A stretch of DNA of 64,000 nucleotides from Ga0077555 sp050250755 (GCA_050250755.1 JBFWOB010000034.1:1-64000); one strand, 5' to 3'. Shown: positions 28,400 through 37,602, counted from the first letter of the stretch. Notes: generated by a model from the letters alone, not told the origin. Numbers and translations are program-made.

Positions 28400-29434
28400 T
28401 CAGGCGACCTTGGCCTGAAGCCGCGGTAGTGCTTCCACAATCTCGACCCAGCGCGGCGCATCGAGCCCTTTCTGCTTGATGCCAAAGAACTGCACGATCA
28501 GGGAGCCATTGGCACCGTAAGCTTCCACCGACGTCACCTGGCCGAGGTCAGTCGGCTTACGCACGGCCCACAGACTGGTGATGTGATCGAGCCGCAAATG
28601 CATGTGGAAGTTCTCGTCCATGACGTTGAGCCAGGGACCAACCATCTTCACGTTCTTGATCGGCCCGCCGTGAATCTGCACGCAGCCGCGGCTGCCGGCG
28701 AAAACCATGATCGGCAGCGATTCGGCCACCGCGACGTCGACCAACTGCGACGTTGCGCTCAGATCGAGGGGCCAGGTGAAGGTGTTCTCGGCCATAGCCA
28801 CCGCGTCGAAGCGGGGTAGCTTCAGCCGCCGCAGCATCGGATAGAAGTCATGGGTATCGGTAAGCTTGCTCCAGGACTCGTTGAGTTCCTCGCGGCTCAC
28901 GGCTTCATTCTTCGCTGTCGGCAGAATCGGGGCCACCTCGGGTAGCCACACCTTCTGGTCAGGCGAAGCAAGCCGCGCCACTAGCGCGCGGTAACGATCA
29001 AGATCGGATGCCGGACGCAAATGCACCTTGTGAACGGCGTCGCCAGCCTCGTCGAAGAATTGCAGCGAGTGGCGCGTCTGACCATCCTCGGCGGTTTTTT
29101 CAACCGCGAACGCATATTTCCATCTCGGCGGAAAGACCCGGAGGTTGATCTCTCCATTGATCACCACACCGGCGCCCTCACCAAGGCGAACGCCCCCATA
29201 GGTGCCGATCTTCTCATGCACCGCGCTTTCATTGCGGGTCAGCGCCATCACTTCGCCAACCTCGGCAAGCCCATTCAGCGCAGTGGGAACGTCGCAAACC
29301 AGACGAACGACGCCTTCGCCGACATCTGCCGCGACTAGCTCGGCTTCGGAAATACCAAGCTGCTTGGCGAGATCGCGCTCCCGCATCTCGGCACTCTCAC
29401 GACGTGCCCGCCGAATCGTCTCCACGTCCATCAT
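28400..29434 (-). CDS. hmuS: HmuS/HemS haem-utilisation (hemin-degrading) protein
   Basis: About 344 residues in two homologous halves, as in HemS/ChuS/HmuS: an N-terminal half with MALTRNESAVHEKIGTYGG and a C-terminal half with GSRGCVQIHGGPIKNVKMVG and LNVMDENFHMHLRLDHI. Cytoplasmic; binds imported haem and in some homologues degrades it. Start at ATG 29434 (or the adjacent ATG 29431) after GAGG. The usual neighbours (haem receptor, hmuTUV) are not beside it. Confidence 0.93.
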   Translation of the reverse strand: MMDVETIRRARRESAEMRERDLAKQLGISEAELVAADVGEGVVRLVCDVPTALNGLAEVGEVMALTRNESAVHEKIGTYGGVRLGEGAGVVINGEINLRVFPPRWKYAFAVEKTAEDGQTRHSLQFFDEAGDAVHKVHLRPASDLDRYRALVARLASPDQKVWLPEVAPILPTAKNEAVSREELNESWSKLTDTHDFYPMLRRLKLPRFDAVAMAENTFTWPLDLSATSQLVDVAVAESLPIMVFAGSRGCVQIHGGPIKNVKMVGPWLNVMDENFHMHLRLDHITSLWAVRKPTDLGQVTSVEAYGANGSLIVQFFGIKQKGLDAPRWVEIVEALPRLQAKVA

Positions 29435-29931
29435 GACCTCTCTTTCCACCCCACTTCCAAACCAGCGCTACTTGCTCCGCTCTTTCACTGCACAGCGAGC
29501 AGCGCGCTTTCCGGGGCAAGTGTACCCCGCGGAATCCACGTATGGGAACACAAAAGTGGAATATAAAAGTCATGTTTAAATCCAGCGTCCTCCATGACGG
29601 CTTTCCCTGGAGGCGCAGTCGTTTTGTCGCGAGATCGAGCCGGAGGCCTTACGGGCCGAGGCGAAGGAGTGAGTGTGTGATTGACCTGCAATGCTCCGGT
29701 AGCGCTCACCCGGAAGCTGTCTGCAGGTCACTTTTCTCAGAAAGCATGCCGATGACGATGCGGGCGCAAAAATGGCTTCTGTGCGCCCTGCTTCGTTCCG
29801 CAATGATGGAGTTTTGGCGTGGCCCGCAGAATGAAACTGCGCAGCTCTATCGCATCGCGGTGACGTGCTCTCCACACTTCAATTCTTGAGACGTCCCGTG
29901 GCACGGGATGGGCCGTCCGGATGCTGACCTT
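29435..29931. other. intergenic region, no gene seen
   Basis: About 500 nt between hmuS and the DUF4387 gene. Frames here have no recognisable motif. An AT-rich patch around 29555-29580 could contribute to the hmuS promoter; no clear Fur, Irr or RirA box was identified by eye. Confidence 0.4.
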
Positions 29932-30243
29932 TCAGTCGGGGATCTCGAGCTCGACGAGCGGGCCGTGCTGCTGCCCGCCATAAATGTCGCCGCACTCGCG
30001 CGAGCCCTGAACGGCCGGCCGTGGAATCGATATCTTGATCGCCTTTGCGGCGTCATGCTCGAAGAACAGCACCTCGTTTTCCGAGACACGGTAGAGCTTC
30101 GCGAAGCTCTCTCTCGTCAGGACTTTGGATCGGCAGACGCGCCGATAGTCCTCATCCGTGTCGAACATGACGTCGAACGTCAGCGTGAAGGGGCCTGCAT
30201 TCTTGGAACGGATCAGGCGGGCAAGGTCACCGAGCTTGGCCAT
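29932..30243 (-). CDS. DUF4387-family protein
   Basis: 103 residues, soluble. The family is uncharacterised and is often encoded beside AtuA-like (DUF1446) proteins, as here. Conserved-looking parts: LARLIRSKNAGPFTLTFDVMF and ISIPRPAVQGSRECGDIYGGQQ. GGAGG seven bases before ATG 30243 fixes the start, which overlaps the preceding gene's stop region. Possibly a small subunit or partner of the AtuA-like protein; function unknown. Confidence 0.85.
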   Translation of the reverse strand: MAKLGDLARLIRSKNAGPFTLTFDVMFDTDEDYRRVCRSKVLTRESFAKLYRVSENEVLFFEHDAAKAIKISIPRPAVQGSRECGDIYGGQQHGPLVELEIPD

Positions 30244-30245
30244 AA

Positions 30246-31619
30246 TCAAACCTCCAGGAGTTCGGTGCGGAACATCTCGAGCGGATCATCCGGTTCCACG
30301 ACATGGTTGAGGTTGAAGCGGTAGACGGGGCCGCGGTTCACATGCGTGGGCGCCATCGGATAGGCCATGCCGGTGATAAGACCGCGCCATTCCGGAATCG
30401 GATAGTGGACGGCAAAATGGGCGAAGGTCTTTGCGATCGAGTCCGTAATCGCCTCTTGTGCCGTGGTTATCGTGAACACCAGCCCGACCTCATGGCCGAT
30501 CTGATGGGCCAGTGGCTCCAGCGGGCCCATGACGCCGTCGCGGCCGTAAACGCGGACGTGAATGTCGTAGTCGTCCGGACCGACTTTGCCGTTGAACATC
30601 TCATGCACGCGCACCTTGAATTTCTCGCGCATGCCATCGAGCCAGGAATCGAGCTGGCGCAAAATGAAGGGTTCGCGCACACCACCGATGATGAGAGCCT
30701 GATAACCCGCGAGTTCGGCGCCTTCGAGCTTGATCGTGGTCCGGTTCGAGGGCTGGAACTTCGAATTGTAGACGCGCACTGCGCGATTGTTCAGCGCTTC
30801 GTAACGCGACGTCAGCGAATCGATCACGCCATTCGGCTCTGTGATCAGAAACGGGTCGCCGTTCTCGTAAAGCGTGTGAGAGGCGACGCTTTGGGGCGAG
30901 CAGGCGACCTCCAGGTCCATCGGTTCGATATCGAAGTGGTCGTCGCGAATCCAGGCGAAAAGGCTGTCGGGCCGCTTGCGCTGCACGACACACGCCGTTC
31001 CGCATTCGAGGATCTTGGCGGCATGCCAAGCCGCTCCGGGGTTGGCCCCTTTCATGAGCGGAACGCTCGAGAAAAGGGACGTGTCCGAGGCACGCCCACA
31101 CAGCACGACCTGAGCCCCCTTGCCGATGGCGTCGGCGATCGGCTCGTGTCCCATCATGCCGACGATATGCGTGCTGCGGTCTATGATCTCGTCGCTGATT
31201 GGCGGAGCGGGATGCAGAGGCGAGATGCGGCCTTCCCGTAGACGCTTCTTCAGATACTCCTTGTCCTGCTCGGACCGCACTAGCGCGAGTTTGAAGGAAA
31301 GCCCTTCCTCGCGGGCAATTTCCAGCGCGATGTCGCGCATCCAATTCACGCCGTCGTCGCCTCCGCCGAAACCGCACGACCCCACGATCAGGGGTACGTC
31401 GAGCTTATCGCGGCCGAGCATCATCAGACGCAGATCGCGCTTCGTACCTTCGCGCGAGAAATGGGGCTCCCCGCTGCCAAGGTGAGCCGGACCCGCATCG
31501 GTCGACCCTCCATCGCAAGCGATCACATGAGGTTCGAGCGAAATGCCCCGCTCAAAGGAGGATTCGAGAAAGCCTGAGCCGATCTGGCCCGAAGCTGACA
31601 GCACTCTAACTTCGGTCAT
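30246..31619 (-). CDS. AtuA-like (DUF1446) acyclic terpene utilisation family protein
   Basis: 457 residues. Family signature near the N terminus: VLSASGQIGSGF, ACDGGSTDAGPAHLGSG, then GSCGFGGGDDGVNWM. Related to AtuA of the Pseudomonas citronellol/geraniol pathway, whose reaction is itself poorly defined. Here it sits at the end of an ABC importer operon, with DUF4387 downstream, rather than with acyl-CoA carboxylase genes. That suggests a different hydroxy or carboxylic acid substrate. No signal peptide. Confidence 0.85.
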   Translation of the reverse strand: MTEVRVLSASGQIGSGFLESSFERGISLEPHVIACDGGSTDAGPAHLGSGEPHFSREGTKRDLRLMMLGRDKLDVPLIVGSCGFGGGDDGVNWMRDIALEIAREEGLSFKLALVRSEQDKEYLKKRLREGRISPLHPAPPISDEIIDRSTHIVGMMGHEPIADAIGKGAQVVLCGRASDTSLFSSVPLMKGANPGAAWHAAKILECGTACVVQRKRPDSLFAWIRDDHFDIEPMDLEVACSPQSVASHTLYENGDPFLITEPNGVIDSLTSRYEALNNRAVRVYNSKFQPSNRTTIKLEGAELAGYQALIIGGVREPFILRQLDSWLDGMREKFKVRVHEMFNGKVGPDDYDIHVRVYGRDGVMGPLEPLAHQIGHEVGLVFTITTAQEAITDSIAKTFAHFAVHYPIPEWRGLITGMAYPMAPTHVNRGPVYRFNLNHVVEPDDPLEMFRTELLEV

Positions 31620-31675
31620 GATGCACCTATGTCATTGAAACGACGCGGCCGCCGCTGCGGCAGCAGACAAGTCGC

Positions 31676-32716
31676 TCAGCCGAGTTCCTGCAGCGCCTGC
31701 TCGACGTACTTCGTCTGGATCACCTTGCTGAGATCCGGTGTGCCCTTGATGGCGCCCGCCTTGCGGTAGACCGGCAGCAATTCCTCGAAGTACTCGCGCT
31801 TGAAGCCGCCATCGTTCGGCCAGGCCCCGATTTCCTTGGACAGCTTCTCCCAGATCGGTTTCAACACCGCATCGGTTGCCTCTGCAGCCTTGGGCACTGT
31901 CGCATATTGCCGGAAGCCTTTTGCAAAATACTCATAGTCCGCATTGGCGCGGCGAAACGAGCGGATCATGGCCTTGTTCAAATCGACGGCGGCGCGCTGA
32001 TTGTCCTTGTCGTCGGCCCAGACGCCCGGGACAAGCCACGCCTCGGCAAGGAAGTGCTTGTAGGCCTTCCAAGGTTCGATCAGGACCTTGTAATTGCCCT
32101 GCTTCACGATGGATTCGGCCTGATCGAAATGCACGGGTACCGCGGCGACGCGTCCGGCCAGCAATGCGCGCATGCGCGAACCGGAGCCGCCCATTTCGAC
32201 GATGGTGGTCTCGTTGATATCGATGTCATGCTGTCCGAGCACCCCGCTCAGCAGCACGTAAATGAAGTCGCCGCGCGAATTCAGCGCGATCGCATTGTTC
32301 TGGTCCTTGAAATCCGCGTAAGACTTGATCTTGTCGGCATTGACCACGAACACTTGGCTCGTGCTGTTGTAGACAAGCCCGATGAGACGCACATCGGCGC
32401 CGGCCTCGGTCGAGGCAATTCCCGAAACGACGTCGGCGTCACCGGCCTCGGCGGAGCGGCCCACGATCGACTGCGTGATCACTTGCATCGATTCGATGCG
32501 GTCGATCTTCGGTTCGGAATAGCCAAGCTCGAGCAGGCCCTCGCGAATCGCGATCACCTCCGGAACATGGATTGCGAGACTGAAGCCCTGAATGATCAGC
32601 TTCAATGAACGCTTCTGCTGCGCGACCGCGAATGTTCCTGGCAGCGCAAGACCACCAGCCAGCCCCACACCATTGGCGGCTGCGAAGCGAAGCCACTCCC
32701 TGCGGGTCATTGCCAT
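31676..32716 (-). CDS. ABC transporter substrate-binding protein (NMT1/SsuA-like, probable Tat export)
   Basis: About 346 residues. Start at 32716 after AAGGAAA. The N terminus MAMTRREWLRFAAANGVGLAGG has a twin-arginine pattern followed by a mild hydrophobic stretch and AVAQQ, suggesting Tat rather than Sec export. The mature fold is of the NMT1/thiamine-precursor type. Encoded with an ATPase and two permeases immediately upstream. Ligand unknown. Confidence 0.9.
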   Translation of the reverse strand: MAMTRREWLRFAAANGVGLAGGLALPGTFAVAQQKRSLKLIIQGFSLAIHVPEVIAIREGLLELGYSEPKIDRIESMQVITQSIVGRSAEAGDADVVSGIASTEAGADVRLIGLVYNSTSQVFVVNADKIKSYADFKDQNNAIALNSRGDFIYVLLSGVLGQHDIDINETTIVEMGGSGSRMRALLAGRVAAVPVHFDQAESIVKQGNYKVLIEPWKAYKHFLAEAWLVPGVWADDKDNQRAAVDLNKAMIRSFRRANADYEYFAKGFRQYATVPKAAEATDAVLKPIWEKLSKEIGAWPNDGGFKREYFEELLPVYRKAGAIKGTPDLSKVIQTKYVEQALQELG

Positions 32717-32764
32717 ACGGTTTCCTTTCTCAATCATTATGCTTTGCTTAGCTGCGGTGTCGGA

Positions 32765-33586
32765 TCACACATGCGCGCCCTTGCGCAGGCTCGCCCAGAT
32801 GCTGCGGCGCATTTCGAGAAATTCGGGCGTACTCTTCAGCGTATCGCGGCGCGGACGGGCGAATGGCACGTCGATGATCTGCTCGATCCGGCCCGGCCGC
32901 GGCGACATGACCACGATCCGGTCGGCGAGATAGAGCGCCTCCTCGATGGAATGCGTCACGAAGATCACGGTTTTACGCTGCTTCTCCCAGATGCTGAGCA
33001 ACTCGTCCTGCAGCAAGTCGCGCGTCTGCACGTCAAGCGCCCCATAGGGCTCGTCCATCAGGAGAACGGAGGGTTTGATCGCCAGCGCGCGGGCAATGCC
33101 GACGCGCTGCTGCATACCGCCGGACAGCTCGTGCGGATAGGCATTCTCAAATGCGGATAGTCCGACGAGATTGACGTATTCGCGTGCCGTCTCGAGCCGC
33201 TCCGCCTTGCGGACGCCGCTTACCTCCAGGCCAAAGGCGACGTTGGCGAGTACGGTTCGCCAAGGAAACAGCTCGAAGCTTTGAAACACCATGCCTCGGC
33301 CGAAGCCCGTCGTATTCGTCACATCCTTGCCATCGAGGATGACTTGTCCTTTGTCACAGGTCTCGATGCCATCGATGATGCGCAGTAACGTCGACTTGCC
33401 GCAGCCTGAGGGGCCGAGCAGAACGAGGAACTCGAGCTCGGCGATATCGAGCGTGAAGTCGTCGAGAACAGTGAGCTCTGTGCCACCGCGGCGATAGACC
33501 TTGGTGATATTGCGGATCGCGAGCTTTGCGGGAGAAGGCGGCATCGAGCCCGTGTCGGTGGGGTTGGCCGGTTCAGCGAGTTTCAT
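32765..33586 (-). CDS. ABC transporter ATPase (nitrate/sulfonate/taurine type)
   Basis: About 273 residues. Walker A GPSGCGKST, Q-loop VFQSFELFPWRTV, signature LSGGMQQRVGIARAL, Walker B LLMDEPYGALD, switch THSIEEALYLADRIVVM. The start at 33586 forms an ATGA overlap with the permease stop. Confidence 0.94.
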   Translation of the reverse strand: MKLAEPANPTDTGSMPPSPAKLAIRNITKVYRRGGTELTVLDDFTLDIAELEFLVLLGPSGCGKSTLLRIIDGIETCDKGQVILDGKDVTNTTGFGRGMVFQSFELFPWRTVLANVAFGLEVSGVRKAERLETAREYVNLVGLSAFENAYPHELSGGMQQRVGIARALAIKPSVLLMDEPYGALDVQTRDLLQDELLSIWEKQRKTVIFVTHSIEEALYLADRIVVMSPRPGRIEQIIDVPFARPRRDTLKSTPEFLEMRRSIWASLRKGAHV

Positions 33587-34347
33587 GTCGTGATCCGTTG
33601 TTGCTCGTACCACGGCGCGAGGCGGCGGCCGGCCATGCCCAGCAATCCGTTGGCGACGAGGCTGACGATCATCAGCGTGATGAGAAGCGCGAGCGTGGGT
33701 GCCGTGTCGACCTGCAGCCCGGCGCGATGAATGAGGCCGCCATAGCCGATGATCACGAACATCTCGGCGAGCACCATGGCACGAATCGCGTGCACCAGGC
33801 CGATGCGCGCGCCCGTCAGCAGATGGGGATATGTGGCTGGCAGCGTCACTTTCCAGAATGTCTGCAGCACGCCCGCGCCGAATGAGCGCGCAACCGCAAT
33901 CTGCATCGGGCTCACACCGCGCGCGCCGTTGTAGGCGGTGAGCGCGATGTACCAGACGCTCGCAAGGAACACGATCGTGAAGCGAAGCGCGAAGCCCGTG
34001 CCAAGGATCAGAATGAAGAGAGGGACGAGCGTCGCCGTCGAGGTCACGACGAACATGCTGACCCAGGGACGCGCGACTGCATCGAATGCGCCAGAGCGGC
34101 CCATGGCGATACCGAGAGGCATGCCAATGAGGCAGGCGGCACCGAAACCGGCCACCATTTGCTGCAGCGAGCCGGCGAGCTGACGTAGCATCTCGCCTTG
34201 CCGCAGGAGATCGACATACTCGGGCGCAACGGCGCTCGGAGGCGCAAAAAGGGCGTTTCCGAAAACGCGTCCGACGAGCTCCCAGACAAGCAGCACCAGC
34301 GCAAATCCCATACTGCCGAGCAGAATCCGGCGAATCTTCTCCGGCAT
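33583..34347 (-). CDS. ABC transporter permease
   Basis: 254 residues, about six hydrophobic segments, with the BPD permease loop around ISPMQIAVARSFGAGVLQTFWKV-type sequence (near residue 150). Overlaps the ATPase gene by 4 nt and lies 4 nt after the second permease. One half of a heterodimeric membrane domain for the NMT1-type importer. Confidence 0.92.
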   Translation of the reverse strand: MPEKIRRILLGSMGFALVLLVWELVGRVFGNALFAPPSAVAPEYVDLLRQGEMLRQLAGSLQQMVAGFGAACLIGMPLGIAMGRSGAFDAVARPWVSMFVVTSTATLVPLFILILGTGFALRFTIVFLASVWYIALTAYNGARGVSPMQIAVARSFGAGVLQTFWKVTLPATYPHLLTGARIGLVHAIRAMVLAEMFVIIGYGGLIHRAGLQVDTAPTLALLITLMIVSLVANGLLGMAGRRLAPWYEQQRITT

Positions 34348-34351
34348 CGGA

Positions 34352-35173
34352 TCAGCCTCTCACATGCCAATGGACAAGCCGACGCTCGAGTGCCGCGACA
34401 AGCGATTGTGCAAGCAGGCCGAGCAGGCAGATGAGCAGCACGATCGACAGCACGGCGGCCGTGTCGAACTGCTGGGTCGAGCGCTTCATCATGGCGCCGA
34501 GATTTACGGCTGCGAAGAAGAGCTCGGCCGTGATCATACCGTTGATGGCCCGCGCCGAACCCACGCGCAGTGCGCCAATGAAGAATGGAAGCAGAGACGG
34601 CAGGACGATGAGGCGCAACTGCTGCAGCCTGGAGGCACCGAAGGACCTACCGACGTCGAGGAGCGGTTTACGGACGTCGCGAGCGCCCGCGATGATCACC
34701 ACCAGAACATCGAAAAAGCTCATCCAGAACACGAGGGCGACGCGTGCCTCGAAAAAGAGCCCGAACCAGATCACCATGAACGGCACGAACGCGACGGGCG
34801 GGATGGCATAGATGGCATTGATGACAGGCTCGAACATCTCACGGAGCGTGCGGAAGCGTCCGATGACGATGCCGAGGGGCACAGCAATGGCCAGGGCGAG
34901 GCCAAAGCCGAGGACGAACTGGCGAAGCGATTGGCTGAGGGCGCTCATCAGCGCGCCGGACCATGCCGGATCCAGGAATTTGCCGAGCACCGCGCTCGGA
35001 CGAGGCAGCAGCAAGCCAGAGGTTTGCGACGAACCCCATTGCCAGAGGAGAAGGACAACCACCACCGAAAGTATCGACAAACCACGTCCGTTGGCGAGCA
35101 GGCGGCCGACGCCTCCCGTCCTCGACCGGAGCGAGAATTGTCGGTCGGCTTCGAGATCCAGTCGTGCTGCCAT
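34352..35173 (-). CDS. ABC transporter permease
   Basis: 273 residues, related to its neighbour. Hydrophobic first helix (LSILSVVVVLLLWQWG), then the permease loop with LLDVGRSFGASRLQQLRLIVLP. The start at ATG 35173 is preferred; a GTG at 35188 extends it slightly. First gene of the six-gene minus-strand operon that ends at the DUF4387 gene, divergent from gntR. Confidence 0.92.
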   Translation of the reverse strand: MAARLDLEADRQFSLRSRTGGVGRLLANGRGLSILSVVVVLLLWQWGSSQTSGLLLPRPSAVLGKFLDPAWSGALMSALSQSLRQFVLGFGLALAIAVPLGIVIGRFRTLREMFEPVINAIYAIPPVAFVPFMVIWFGLFFEARVALVFWMSFFDVLVVIIAGARDVRKPLLDVGRSFGASRLQQLRLIVLPSLLPFFIGALRVGSARAINGMITAELFFAAVNLGAMMKRSTQQFDTAAVLSIVLLICLLGLLAQSLVAALERRLVHWHVRG

Positions 35174-35273
35174 GGGTTGCGGTCCCACGTTTCCTCTCTA
35201 CCGGGCCGGTTCTCTCACGCGGCCTTGGTCCGCCATCTTCAACGGCTTGATGGTGCACGATCGAACGCGTATT

Positions 35274-35289
35274 GTCTAGTCGTCTAGTC
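35274..35289. promoter_or_regulatory. tandem GTCTAGTC repeat, candidate GntR operator
   Basis: GTCTAGTCGTCTAGTC is two abutting 8-bp direct repeats that also form an imperfect palindrome around the CTAG cores. It sits 24 nt upstream of the gntR start in the divergent intergenic region shared with the ABC importer operon, a natural place for autoregulation. Confidence 0.5.
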
Positions 35290-35313
35290 ATTCTTCCGAA
35301 GGGCGGGTGCCCA

Positions 35314-36075
35314 GTGCCCAAGACGGAACGTCACTCATCGCCCGAGCGCTTTACGCCGCTCTATGTCCGCATTCAGGAGCGTATTCGCACCGCCATCGCG
35401 GACGGTCGGATGTCGGTCGGAGACAGGATCTGGTCGGAGGCGGAACTGGCGCGGGAATTCTCCACCACTCGCTCTACCGTCCGGCACGCGCTCGACAAGC
35501 TCGTGTTCGAAGGACTGATCGTCCGGCACGTTGGGCGCGGCAGCTTTGTTGCGGACCGCATCGGTGTGCGATCGCCGATCGACTCCCGCTACTCGCTGTC
35601 ATTCGAGCAGCAGGTGGCGCAGACGGGTCGGCTCGTGACGTATCGGGCGCCGAGCCTGGAGCTTGCATCGGCGCCGGCTTCTATCGCTGGCCGGCTCGGC
35701 GTGGCGATCGGAACGCCAGTGTTCAAGCTCGAGCGATTACGCATCATCGAACAGCGTCCGGTCTGTCTCGAGATACGCTACATGCCGCAGGAGATCGGAG
35801 AGAGGGTGACTGGCGAAATGCTCGCCACGCGCTCGGCACACGTTTTCGTTGGCGAGATCCTCGGTGCGCCGCTTCCCGCCATCCGCGTCTCTCTGAGGGC
35901 CGAGATTGCAAGCGCGCGCGTCGCCAAGCTCCTGGAGTTGCCGCAGAACTCGGCCCTTCTCGTGCGTGACAACGCACACTACGCGAGCGACGGTCGCATC
36001 GTGATGTGCGGCCGTTCGCTGTTCGCTGGGGATGTGAGCACGGACTACGTGCTCGGCCAGTTGCCCACCATTTAG
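35314..36075 (+). CDS. GntR-family regulator, HutC subfamily
   Basis: About 253 residues. N-terminal winged helix: FTPLYVRIQERIRTAIADGRM, then SEAELAREFSTTRSTVRHALDKL and a wing ending GRGSFVAD. The C-terminal UTRA-type sensing domain includes FKLERLRIIEQRPVCLEIRYMP. The start is GTG 35314, since a longer frame would translate the operator. Probably controls the divergent ABC importer/AtuA operon and the lactonase behind it, with an imported metabolite as effector. Confidence 0.92.
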   Translation: MPKTERHSSPERFTPLYVRIQERIRTAIADGRMSVGDRIWSEAELAREFSTTRSTVRHALDKLVFEGLIVRHVGRGSFVADRIGVRSPIDSRYSLSFEQQVAQTGRLVTYRAPSLELASAPASIAGRLGVAIGTPVFKLERLRIIEQRPVCLEIRYMPQEIGERVTGEMLATRSAHVFVGEILGAPLPAIRVSLRAEIASARVAKLLELPQNSALLVRDNAHYASDGRIVMCGRSLFAGDVSTDYVLGQLPTI

Positions 36076-36096
36076 ATGCCTGCAGGGAGGTCTCAC

Positions 36097-37011
36097 GTGC
36101 TGTTTGCAGCTCCGCCGCTTATCGAGACGCGTATCTTTTCCAAGCTTCCCGACCATCTGAGGATCAAGGACCGTGTATCCGGCTGGTCGTTCGGAAAGGG
36201 GAACGACCACCTTCACTCGTTTCTCGAAGGCCCCGCTTTCGACAGGCTCGGCAATCTCTATGTCACGGATATTCCCTATGGCCGCATCCTGAGGGTGACG
36301 ATGGAGGGGGACTGGAGTGTGGTCGCCGAGTACGACGGATGGCCCAACGGTCTGGCCATCCACAAGGATGGCCGCATCTTCATCGCCGACCATCGTCGCG
36401 GTGTCATGCAGCTCGATCCGGCCAATGGCGTGCTGGCGCCGGTGCTCGAGACCGTGCGCCGGGAAGGATTCAAAGGAACGAACGATCTCACTTTCGCCAG
36501 CAACGGGGACCTGTATTTCACTGACCAAGGGCAGACCGGCCTCCAGGACCCATCGGGCCGCGTCTATCGGCTGCGCGCCGACGGCCGGCTCGATTGCTTG
36601 ATTGAGAGGGTACCCAGCCCGAACGGATTGGCGCTCTCGCGCGACGAGAAGACGCTTTTCGTCGCCGTCACCCGCGCCAACCAGATCTGGAGACTCCCTC
36701 TCCATCCCGATGGAACGACTTCGAAGGTTGGCGCCTATATCAATCTCTCGGGAGGCGGAGGACCGGACGGGATGGCGCTCGACGAGACCGGCGGCTTGGC
36801 CATCGCCCACGTTGGCCTCGGGGTTGTGTGGCTGTTCGATCGCCTCGGGGAGCCTACGGGCCGGATCCAGTCCTGTGCGGACCTGGCGATGACCAATGTC
36901 GCCTTTGGTGGGCTGGACGGGCGCAGCATCTTCATCACGGAATCCGAGAGCGGCAATATCCTAGTGGCGGATGCCCCTGTGGCCGGGCATCGGCTTTATT
37001 CGCATCAATAG
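36097..37011 (+). CDS. SMP-30/gluconolactonase/LRE-family protein
   Basis: About 304 residues, six-bladed beta-propeller lactonase family. Metal-site elements are visible: EGPAFDRLGNLYVTDI (Glu), NGLAIHKDGRIFIAD, GTNDLTFASNGDLYFTDQ (Asn-Asp) and PNGLALSRDEKTLFVA. The start GTG 36097 has GGAGG six bases upstream, whereas ATG 36076 abuts the gntR stop with no ribosome site. Likely hydrolyses a sugar or hydroxy-acid lactone in the pathway fed by the adjacent importer. Confidence 0.92.
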   Translation: MLFAAPPLIETRIFSKLPDHLRIKDRVSGWSFGKGNDHLHSFLEGPAFDRLGNLYVTDIPYGRILRVTMEGDWSVVAEYDGWPNGLAIHKDGRIFIADHRRGVMQLDPANGVLAPVLETVRREGFKGTNDLTFASNGDLYFTDQGQTGLQDPSGRVYRLRADGRLDCLIERVPSPNGLALSRDEKTLFVAVTRANQIWRLPLHPDGTTSKVGAYINLSGGGGPDGMALDETGGLAIAHVGLGVVWLFDRLGEPTGRIQSCADLAMTNVAFGGLDGRSIFITESESGNILVADAPVAGHRLYSHQ

Positions 37012-37059
37012 CTCTACAGCGAGAAATCTTGGAGCCGGGCGCATCTCTTTTCATGCCGC

Positions 37060-37602
37060 TCAAGTGTTGGGCGCACGCGATCGCTTGCTATCGAAGGCTG
37101 CGGCACAAATCACGTGTTGTGTTCCGGGAGATTGGCAAGGAGTTCGAGTGGGGCTCGACACGCGAGGCATCTGAGGCGGGTTCGATTGTGGTTTGCAACG
37201 GAGGCGTGGAGGAAGGCGGCGCTCGGCATGCGTGTGGAACTTGTTCTTGCCGTCGTTGGCCGCGACGCTGTCCTTCTCGGCGTTGGCTTCGGCGAGGCGG
37301 CAGAGAAGCCTGCCAATCTCGGCTCCGACGGCCTTGCACGTGCGCGCTCTGGCCTTGCGCAGCAGCGTCTTCTCGCCGAGGCGCTGCATCAACCAGTCTC
37401 GCCAGGCCGCAAGCTTCAACCGCCTGTGATCGCCCATCTGTCTCGGCGCAATCGAACCGGTGGAGCGATAGCGCCGCATCAGCTTGACGGCCGCGGACTC
37501 AGAAATGTCGACCGCCCGGGCCGCAGCTGGCCTGCGTGACATGCTGGATTCTACGGCTGCAACGACACGGACACGAAAATCCTTGTCGAGAGGTTTCGCC
37601 AT
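37060..37602 (-). mobile_element. IS630-family transposase remnant with internal deletion
   Basis: The frame starts as a normal IS630 transposase (MAKPLDKDFRVRVVAAVES, SESAAVKLMRRYRSTGSIAP, HRRLKLAAWRDWLMQRL). At about residue 78 it jumps to sequence typical of the extreme C terminus of the same family (TLLRKARARTCKAVGAEIGRLL). The whole DDE catalytic core, roughly 200 residues, is missing, and the tail after residue 102 is not transposase-like. No terminal inverted repeats were identified. It cannot transpose itself. Confidence 0.8.

Noticed and set aside
30303..31241. Plus-strand frame of 312 codons opposite the AtuA-like gene
   Set aside because: Antisense shadow of a conserved gene; composition and content unlike a real protein.
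34364..35287. Plus-strand frame of 307 codons opposite a permease gene
   Set aside because: Highly charged, repetitive translation antisense to a clear ABC permease.
35737..36810. Minus-strand frame of 357 codons across gntR and the lactonase gene
   Set aside because: Spans two well-supported genes on the other strand and has no family resemblance.
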